Source: Planctomycetota bacterium
GTDB lineage: Bacteria; Planctomycetota; Phycisphaerae; Phycisphaerales; UBA1924
Reading direction: 5' to 3'
Assembly (NCBI GenBank): GCA_023412695.1
Contig: JAEYNG010000020.1
Coordinates: 1 to 5,153, forward strand
Length of the DNA: 5,153 bases
The translations under genes were made by a program, and so were the position numbers. How positions within the stretch are numbered: the stretch's first letter is position 1; every line of letters begins with the position of its first letter. A model generated the notes under the pieces. The model did no database searches, was not told the DNA's origin, and was given only the letters and a program-made list of their open reading frames with translations. Shown here one piece after another: positions 1 through 5,153 of this stretch.

Positions 1-3000
1 GGCCTCATCGGCCTGAGCGCGATCCCCATCCAGCTCACGCCGACAGTGGACCGGCCCGTGATCGAGGTGACGACGAGCTGGCCCGGACGCAGCCCGCAGG
101 AGATCGTTGACAACATCACCCGCGAGCAGGAGAAGCGGCTCAAGAACGTCTCGAACCTCAAGAGCATGCGCTCGACGAGCGAGGACGGCGTCGCGACGGT
201 GTCGCTTGAGTTTTACGTGGGATCGGACATCTCCCGCGCGTTGCAAGAGGTGTCGGACTCGCTTCGGCAGGTCCCCGCGTACCCGGCGGAGGTGGACGAG
301 CCGACCATCAAGGCGGCGGACGGCGCGAGCGAGAACGCCATCGCGTGGATCATCATCGACGTCGATCCGCAGTTCGCGCACCTGCACCCGGACTTCGACA
401 TCACAACCCTCTTCGACCCCTTGGACAAGGAGGTCAAGCCCTTCCTCGAGCGCATCGACGGTGTCGCGGAGGTGAACGTCTACGGCGGGCGCGAGCGCGA
501 GGTGCGGGTGCTGATCGACCCGCTCAAGCTCGCCCAGCGCAGCCTGAATCATCTGGACGTGATCGCCGCGCTGCAGGCCGAGAACCGCAACGTCTCCGCG
601 GGCACGATCGCCGAGGGCAAGCGCGAGTACCGCGTCCGCGTGCTTGGACAGTTCGTCACCGAGCGCGACGTGCTCGACACGATCGTCGCATACCGACCGG
701 CCGACCAGATGAACTCGGGCTCGCTCAAGCCCGTTTTCGTCCGCGACGTCGCGGAAGTGGAGTTCGGCTTTCAGAAGAAGCGCGGGTTCGTCCGGTCGCT
801 CGGGTACCCGTCGATCGCCATCAACGCGATCCGCCAGAGCAACGCCAACGTGGTCTCGGTGATGGAGGACCTGCGTGCCCGCCTCGAGGATGTGCGGCGG
901 GACATCCTGCCGCGGCTGGCGGGGGACGTCGGCCCGCACCTCCGCATGCGGCAGGTTTACGACGAGACGACCTATATCGACTCGGCGATAGACCTGGTGG
1001 TCGATGCTCTCTGGCAGGGCGGTCTGCTCGCATCAATCGTGCTACTGATCTTCCTGCGGTCGCTCCGGACCACCGGCCTTGTCGCGATCGCGATCCCGCT
1101 GTCGGTCATCGGCGCGTTCCTGGTGATGTTCCTGGCCGGGCGGACACTCAATGTCGTCTCGCTGGCGGGGCTTGCCTTCAGTGTCGGAATGGGCATCGAC
1201 AACGCGATTGTGGTGCTCGAGAACATCTACCGGCGGAGACAACTCGGCGATCGACCGTTCCAGGCGGCCTATCGCGGAGCGCGCGAGGTCTGGGGCGCGA
1301 TCCTCGCGTCCACGCTCACCAACGTCGCGGTGTTCGTGCCGATCATCACCGTGCAGGAAGAGGCCGGCCAGCTCTTCCGCGACATCACCATCGCCGCGTG
1401 CGCATCGGTCTTCTTCTCGTTGATCGTCGCTATCACCGTTCTCCCCGCGGCGGCGGCCCGGTGGATCCCCGATGCAGCGATCACGCACAAGCATCGGTCC
1501 CGCCTCATGACCGTGTGGGACGAGCTCTTTGGCCTCGTGAGGATCGCCTCGGCGTTCACCATCGGGGTCGCAAAGTTGGTCTACTGGGCGATCACCGGCT
1601 GGCGGGCGTACACGGTCCGCCCGGCGGTGATCGTCGCCCTTGTCGTCGCCAGCGCAACGGGCGCGTACCTGCTGATGCCGCCGCTGGATTACCTGCCGAC
1701 CGGCAACCGCAACCTTGTTTTCGGCGGTCTGCTCATCCCGCCGGGCTATTCAGTCCAGCAGCAGCAGGAGATCGCCGAGCGGATCGAGGCTGCGCTGCGT
1801 CCGTATGTCGAGGCAGACGTCAAGAAGCCCGAGACCTACGAGGGCCTGCCGCCGATCTTCCGGTTCGAGGACCCGCAGAACCCGTACCCGCCCGTGCCGA
1901 TCGAGAACTTCTTCATCGGGTCGTTCGGCGGCGGCATGTTCGTCGGCGCAACCAGCCAGGACGAAGAGCGGGTCATCCCTGTCGGCGCGCTGCTGACGGG
2001 CGTGATGAACACGATCCCCGACGCCTTCGGCGGCGCGGCGCAGACGCCGATCTTCGGCCAGGGCATCCGCCAAGGGAACACGGTCAACGTCGAGATCGCC
2101 GGCCCGGACCTTGATCGCGTCACCGAGGCGGCGAAGGTGCTGCTCGGCACGGCGGGCGCGAAGTACGGCTACGGCCTGAATGTCGCCCCCAATCCGTCCA
2201 ACTTCAACCTCACGCAGCCGGAGTGGAGCGTCCGGCTCAATCAGCACGGGCGCGAACTCGGGCTGACCTCGCGGGATATCGGCACCGCCGTCCGCGGCCT
2301 GTTCGACGGTGCCTACGTCGATGACTTCCAGCTCCCCGAGGACACCGTTGATCTCGTGCTCGTGCCCGCGGGGGGAAAGCTCGAGTACAAGGAGCGGCTC
2401 GCCGCGATCCCGATCGCAACACCGAGCCTCGGCCCGACCGGCCCACGCATCGTCCCGCTCGACAGCGTCGTGGACCTCGCCGAGTCACGCTCGCCGCAAT
2501 CGATCCAGCGCGCGGAGGAGTTGCCGAGCGTCACCATCCAGATCCGGCCGCCGTCGGGCACCACCGTTGACGAAGTTATGACGACTGTGCGGGACGAGAT
2601 GCTCGCGCCGATGGAGGCAAACAGGCTCATCGACCGCACCATGCGTGTGCGGATGGAGGGCACCGCGGCGAGCCTCGACCAGGTGCGGGCATCGCTCTTC
2701 GGTCGGCCGCGGACCGGCCCGCCGGCGAAGTGGCAAACGGTGCTGGGCCCGGTGACGTACGGGTTGGTCGCGGTGTGCTTCGTGCTGACGCTCGTGTTCG
2801 CCGGCCGCGCACTCGTCCGCTCGAAGCGCGGCCGGCCGGTCCCGTTCCAGTCGGTCATGTACGGCGCGATCGGCATGGTGCTGCTCGCACTGCTGCTCGG
2901 CGGGATCGCCTCCGGGCTCATCTCCGCGCCGCAGCTGCTCATGGCCCGAGTCGGCTGGGCGCTGCTCGTGACGTACCTGCTCATGTGTGCGCTCTACGAG

Positions 3001-3624
3001 AGCTTCCTGTACCCGCTGGTGATCATGTTCAGCGTGCCGCTGGCGGTGGTCGGTGGGTTCGGCGGGCTGGCGATCGTCCACGCGGTCACGCTGATGAACC
3101 CGGCGAAGGCCCCGCAGCAGCTCGACGTGCTGACGATGCTGGGCTTTGTCATCCTGATCGGCATCGTCGTGAACAACGCGATCCTGCTTGTCGAGCAGGC
3201 GTTGAACCTCATGGAGCCGTGGCGCCTCGGCGACATCGCCGCGGGGGAGAAGCCGATGAGCGCCAACGAGGCCATCGCCGAATCCGTGCGCACGCGCATC
3301 CGTCCGATTTTCATGTCCTGCCTGACGAGCGTCGTCGGCACCTTGCCGCTGGTGGTCTACCCCGGCTCAGGCTCGGAGATGTACCGCGGCATGGGCGCGG
3401 TGCTCATCGGCGGCCAGCTCGTGTCCACCGTGTTCACGCTCGTACTCGTGCCGCTGGTGTTCAGCCTGGTTATCGAGATGCGCGACGGCGCGCTGGCAAT
3501 CTTCGGGGGCGAGGCCGACCGTTCCCGGAAGCTTGCCGACTTCGAAGACCACGTCCAAGGGCGTCCCTCGCTCGCGAATGCCAACGGAAACGGCACGGCT
3601 GTCAGCACGTCGAACGCGCGTTGA
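1..3624 (+). CDS. RND-superfamily (AcrB/HAE1-like) efflux permease, 5' partial
   Basis: An inner-membrane proton-driven efflux permease that would expel substrates with a periplasmic adaptor and an outer-membrane channel. The frame is open from base 1. The first residues (GLIGLSAIPIQLTP) are the end of TM1, so I judge about 20-25 N-terminal residues missing; the GTG at 46 is not the start. Visible order: first periplasmic porter loop (about 40-1000, with RPVIEVTTSWPG), TM2-TM6 (about 1009-1460), TM4 motif GMGIDNAIVVLEN at 1186-1224, a long TM6-TM7 linker with a hydrophobic/amphipathic stretch (1543-1602), TM7 (about 1618-1690), second porter loop (about 1700-2740), two apparent extra helices (2743-2805, 2854-2925), TM8-TM12 (2941-3480; TM10 motif GIVVNNAILLVEQ), and a hydrophilic tail ending NANGNGTAVSTSNAR. 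There are 1207 residues in the window, against roughly 1000-1050 for standard RND pumps. The family is certain; substrate is not readable, so no gene symbol is given. TM limits are by eye. Confidence 0.96.
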   Translation, partial: GLIGLSAIPIQLTPTVDRPVIEVTTSWPGRSPQEIVDNITREQEKRLKNVSNLKSMRSTSEDGVATVSLEFYVGSDISRALQEVSDSLRQVPAYPAEVDEPTIKAADGASENAIAWIIIDVDPQFAHLHPDFDITTLFDPLDKEVKPFLERIDGVAEVNVYGGREREVRVLIDPLKLAQRSLNHLDVIAALQAENRNVSAGTIAEGKREYRVRVLGQFVTERDVLDTIVAYRPADQMNSGSLKPVFVRDVAEVEFGFQKKRGFVRSLGYPSIAINAIRQSNANVVSVMEDLRARLEDVRRDILPRLAGDVGPHLRMRQVYDETTYIDSAIDLVVDALWQGGLLASIVLLIFLRSLRTTGLVAIAIPLSVIGAFLVMFLAGRTLNVVSLAGLAFSVGMGIDNAIVVLENIYRRRQLGDRPFQAAYRGAREVWGAILASTLTNVAVFVPIITVQEEAGQLFRDITIAACASVFFSLIVAITVLPAAAARWIPDAAITHKHRSRLMTVWDELFGLVRIASAFTIGVAKLVYWAITGWRAYTVRPAVIVALVVASATGAYLLMPPLDYLPTGNRNLVFGGLLIPPGYSVQQQQEIAERIEAALRPYVEADVKKPETYEGLPPIFRFEDPQNPYPPVPIENFFIGSFGGGMFVGATSQDEERVIPVGALLTGVMNTIPDAFGGAAQTPIFGQGIRQGNTVNVEIAGPDLDRVTEAAKVLLGTAGAKYGYGLNVAPNPSNFNLTQPEWSVRLNQHGRELGLTSRDIGTAVRGLFDGAYVDDFQLPEDTVDLVLVPAGGKLEYKERLAAIPIATPSLGPTGPRIVPLDSVVDLAESRSPQSIQRAEELPSVTIQIRPPSGTTVDEVMTTVRDEMLAPMEANRLIDRTMRVRMEGTAASLDQVRASLFGRPRTGPPAKWQTVLGPVTYGLVAVCFVLTLVFAGRALVRSKRGRPVPFQSVMYGAIGMVLLALLLGGIASGLISAPQLLMARVGWALLVTYLLMCALYESFLYPLVIMFSVPLAVVGGFGGLAIVHAVTLMNPAKAPQQLDVLTMLGFVILIGIVVNNAILLVEQALNLMEPWRLGDIAAGEKPMSANEAIAESVRTRIRPIFMSCLTSVVGTLPLVVYPGSGSEMYRGMGAVLIGGQLVSTVFTLVLVPLVFSLVIEMRDGALAIFGGEADRSRKLADFEDHVQGRPSLANANGNGTAVSTSNAR

Positions 3625-3848
3625 ACCAGCTCCTATCGGATCCCGTACACGCGGCGGGCGGAACTGGCCTGCTCGCTGTGCCGAATAGATCGGGAACTCC
3701 GCGGCCCGCTGCGCATCCAATGATTGCAGTGGAGCCGGTCGGAGGTCCGAGACCGGCGTTCTCTCGGCGAGTGCCGGGAGCGAGGCGCGGCGGACAATGC
3801 CGCGAATCCGGCCGCGAGCGCCGGGGGGATACGGGCCAGGAGAAGACC
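3625..3848. other. Intergenic region with short inverted repeats
   Basis: This 224-base gap separates the permease stop from the next start. No convincing sigma-70 promoter is visible; the best TTGAAC (3621-3626) lacks a good -10 at proper spacing. Inverted repeats seen: GCCGGTC (3734-3740) with GACCGGC (3751-3757); CCGAGA (3747-3752) with TCTCGG (3762-3767), which overlaps the first and so excludes it; and CGCGGC (3786-3791) with GCCGCG (3799-3804). None is followed by a U-tract, so no intrinsic terminator for the permease gene can be called. An ATG at 3720 is in frame with the downstream gene but has no Shine-Dalgarno and would bury its signal peptide. Such short repeats arise easily by chance in GC-rich DNA. 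Confidence 0.6.
3838..3842 (+). promoter_or_regulatory. Ribosome binding site (AGGAG)
   Basis: AGGAG sits six bases upstream of the ATG at 3849, an ideal Shine-Dalgarno spacing. It decides the start of the downstream secreted protein in favour of 3849 over the in-frame upstream ATG at 3720. Confidence 0.8.
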
Positions 3849-4781
3849 ATGCACACGAGACTGCTTGTGTCGGTCGTATCGATCGCGGGCATCGCCGCGG
3901 CTGCAATGGGCCAGACGTCGGGGAACGCACCCGCATCATCCGCGCAGCCACGCGCCGAGCAGCCGGCGAAGCGAACTGTCGTGAACCCGAAGCGTGAGAC
4001 GCTACAGAAACTGCAGCGGCGGCTGACGATCGACTTCACCGATTCCCGCCTCGAGGATGTCATCACATTTGTCACAGAGGTTACGGGCGCGGACATCGAA
4101 CCCGTTTGGACGGTGGGCAACACCGTCGGCCTCGACAAGGACAAGCGGGTCACGCTGAGCGTGAAGAACCAGGCCGCGCTGACCGCGATCGAGAAGATCC
4201 TCGAGAAGTCGCAGGACGATTTCCAACAGAACGCGTGGCAGCTGTCGGATTCCGGCGCGCTGGAGATCGGCCCGAAGGACGCGCTGAACCGGACCAAGCG
4301 CGTCGAGATTTACGACATCAACGACCTGCTCCACGTGATCCCGCGCTATTCCGAGGTCCCGCAGATCGACCTCAACTCGGTCCTGCAACAGGCTCAAGGC
4401 GGCGGGCAGTCGCCGTTCGAGGACGCCGACGAGGACGACAACGAGGACCGCCGCACCCGCGCGGAGCGTACGCAGGACATCATCGATTTGCTCATCACCC
4501 TTGTTGAGCCGGACCAGTGGGTCGACAACGGCGGCGAGGGCGCGAGCATCCGCGCGTGGAACGGCCAGCTCATCGTCCGCGCGCCCGACTACGTGCACCG
4601 CCAGATCAACGGCTACCCGTTCTGGCCATCGCACACCGTCACCCAGACCAAGGGCCGGCGCTACGTCTCGCTCGACATGGACGCGGGCATCGGCAAGATC
4701 GACGGCTTCGAGCAGCACCCGGTGACGGGCGTCGTCAATGGCCGGCCGATCAGCAGCGGCCCGCCGGGTGGCGGCGGTTGA
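3849..4781 (+). CDS. Exported protein with STN/secretin-N-like domain, no secretin barrel
   Basis: A 310-residue predicted exported protein of unknown specific function. Residues 1-21 form a Sec-type signal peptide: Arg4, hydrophobic core LLVSVVSIAGIAAAA, probable cleavage at AMG|QT. Residues 22-50 are Ala/Pro/Ser-rich and probably disordered. Residues about 51-146 resemble a secretin/TonB short N-terminal (STN) fold: LTIDFTDSRLEDVITFV, then KRVTLSVKNQAALTAIEKIL, then a strand before EIGPKDAL. Residues 151-167 (RVEIYDINDLLHVIPRY) lead into a Gly/Gln and very acidic linker (EDADEDDNED, 191-200). Residues about 206-262 form a second small domain with PDQWVDNGG and SIRAWNGQLIVRAP, recalling repeats of planctomycete secretin-like proteins. 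The C-terminus is Gly/Pro-rich (GPPGGGG). No secretin beta-barrel domain follows. The start is chosen by the AGGAG at 3838 and the signal peptide. A 683-residue open frame runs upstream from 2730, but that part overlaps the permease out of frame and is spurious. The domain assignment is by pattern recognition; a role in an envelope or pilus/secretion assembly is only a guess. Confidence 0.88.
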   Translation: MHTRLLVSVVSIAGIAAAAMGQTSGNAPASSAQPRAEQPAKRTVVNPKRETLQKLQRRLTIDFTDSRLEDVITFVTEVTGADIEPVWTVGNTVGLDKDKRVTLSVKNQAALTAIEKILEKSQDDFQQNAWQLSDSGALEIGPKDALNRTKRVEIYDINDLLHVIPRYSEVPQIDLNSVLQQAQGGGQSPFEDADEDDNEDRRTRAERTQDIIDLLITLVEPDQWVDNGGEGASIRAWNGQLIVRAPDYVHRQINGYPFWPSHTVTQTKGRRYVSLDMDAGIGKIDGFEQHPVTGVVNGRPISSGPPGGGG

Positions 4782-4807
4782 TCGACCGCACAGGATGAAC
4801 AGGAATC

Positions 4808-4850
4808 CGCTCGCAACGCGCGACGAGCCGCTGCGAGCGTTTTTCGTTTT
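4808..4850 (+). terminator. Rho-independent terminator
   Basis: A perfect 8-bp stem CGCTCGCA (4808-4815) / TGCGAGCG (4832-4839) encloses a 16-base loop, in which GCG/CGC (4818-4820 / 4829-4831) can pair further. It is followed at once by TTTTTCGTTTT (4840-4850). It lies 26 bases after the stop of the secreted-protein gene, and the T-tract orientation makes it a terminator for the + strand. On the - strand the hairpin is not followed by a T-tract, so its use by the convergent fabH-like gene is doubtful. Confidence 0.9.
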
Positions 4851-4867
4851 GAATGCAGCGAGAACAA

Positions 4868-5153
4868 TCAGAGCTGCCAGAGGCTGCTGCCCCACGTCAG
4901 TCCGCCGCCGAACGCGACGAACATCACCTTCTGTCCCGGCTTGACGCGGCCCGACATCCGCAGTTCGTGCAGACACAGCGGGACCGATGCCGCGACGGTG
5001 TTGCCGTAGCGGTCGATGTTGATGTACAGCTTGTCCTCGGGCAGGCCGAACCGCTCCCTCGCGGCGACGAGGATACGGGCGTTCGACTGGTGGCAGACGA
5101 ACATGTCCACCTGATCAGCGCGAAGGGCAACCTTATCGAGCGTCTCCTGGATC
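4868..5153 (-). CDS. fabH: 3-oxoacyl-ACP synthase III (FabH), C-terminal part
   Basis: This enzyme starts type II fatty-acid synthesis in the cytoplasm by condensing an acyl-CoA (commonly acetyl-CoA) with malonyl-ACP. Only the last 94 residues are in the window; the gene enters from the right edge and ends with TGA at 4870-4868. Visible hallmarks in order: CHQSN, whose His (5090-5092) matches the catalytic His of the family HQAN motif; GLPEDKLYINIDRYGNT, whose Asn (5000-5002) matches the catalytic Asn; then AASVPL, and the C-terminal VAFGGGLTWGSSLWQL, matching the family's GGGFTWG glycine-rich end. The nucleophilic Cys lies outside the window. HQSN for HQAN is a mild variation. The gene converges on the secreted-protein gene with an 86-base gap. 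The start cannot be seen. The family is very secure; a FabH-like paralogue of secondary metabolism cannot be excluded from this fragment. Confidence 0.95.
   Translation of the reverse strand, partial: IQETLDKVALRADQVDMFVCHQSNARILVAARERFGLPEDKLYINIDRYGNTVAASVPLCLHELRMSGRVKPGQKVMFVAFGGGLTWGSSLWQL

Noticed and set aside
46..48. GTG at 46 as the start of the RND permease
   Set aside because: The frame is open to base 1, and the residues before it are the end of TM1 plus the conserved TM1-porter junction, so the true start is upstream of the window.
345..2114. 589-residue + strand open frame
   Set aside because: It is a shadow of the RND gene in another frame. Its translation is rich in Arg, Ala, Pro and Gly with no recognisable domain, as expected in GC-rich DNA.
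2313..2984. 223-residue - strand open frame
   Set aside because: It is antisense to the conserved RND porter and TM region, with no recognisable motif or ribosome binding site.
3621..3649. Possible sigma-70 promoter beginning with TTGAAC
   Set aside because: No acceptable -10 hexamer lies at 16-18 bases spacing, and the -35-like hexamer overlaps the permease stop codon. It is too weak to annotate.
3734..3767. Intrinsic terminator for the RND gene
   Set aside because: The stems are not followed by a T-tract (the next bases are GTTCTCTCGG), so only an inverted repeat can be reported.
2730..3848. Long in-frame upstream extension of the secreted protein (683 residues in total)
   Set aside because: It overlaps the RND coding region in another frame, is Arg/Ala/Pro-rich shadow sequence, and would bury the signal peptide. 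The ATG at 3849 has a proper ribosome binding site.
4002..4976. 324-residue - strand open frame across the secreted-protein gene and the end of the fabH-like gene
   Set aside because: It lies antisense to a gene with a clear signal peptide and domains, overlaps the FabH C-terminus in another frame, and has low-complexity shadow composition.

Overview
This is a GC-rich window, roughly two-thirds G+C by eye. It holds three protein-coding genes, two of them cut by the window edges. A planctomycete, possibly of the Phycisphaerae type, is the best guess for the host. The main reason is the middle gene: a short secreted protein with a secretin/STN-like N-terminal domain, then a second small domain with a W-x(3)-GG...SIR...NGQLIV pattern, an architecture I associate with planctomycete secretin-like proteins. 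The taxonomic call is from memory of families, not from a search.

Layout: (1) Positions 1-3624, + strand, hold nearly all of a large RND-superfamily (AcrB/HAE1-like) inner-membrane efflux permease. Its start and most of TM1 lie upstream of the window. It is about 200 residues longer than a standard RND pump. Part of the excess is an apparent pair of extra membrane helices just before canonical TM8. The intramembrane proton-relay positions read Asp-Asn in TM4 and Asn-Asn in TM10, rather than the Asp-Asp and Lys-Asn of AcrB. (2) Positions 3625-3848 are a 224-base intergenic gap with several short inverted repeats and, at its end, a good ribosome binding site. (3) Positions 3849-4781, + strand, encode a 310-residue exported protein with an STN/secretin-N-like domain, an acidic linker, a second small domain and a Gly-rich end, but no secretin beta-barrel. 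(4) A strong intrinsic terminator (4808-4850) closes the + strand unit. (5) Positions 4868-5153, - strand, hold the C-terminal third of a FabH-type 3-oxoacyl-ACP synthase III, convergent with the rest.

The three genes do not form an obvious pathway. The RND permease would normally work with a periplasmic adaptor and an outer-membrane channel, presumably encoded upstream. The secreted protein has its own ribosome binding site after a sizeable gap, so it may or may not be co-transcribed with the permease. FabH (fatty-acid initiation) is on the other strand and separately transcribed. I see no RNA genes, CRISPR arrays, insertion sequences or phage features. The most notable structural point is the modified membrane topology of the RND protein.
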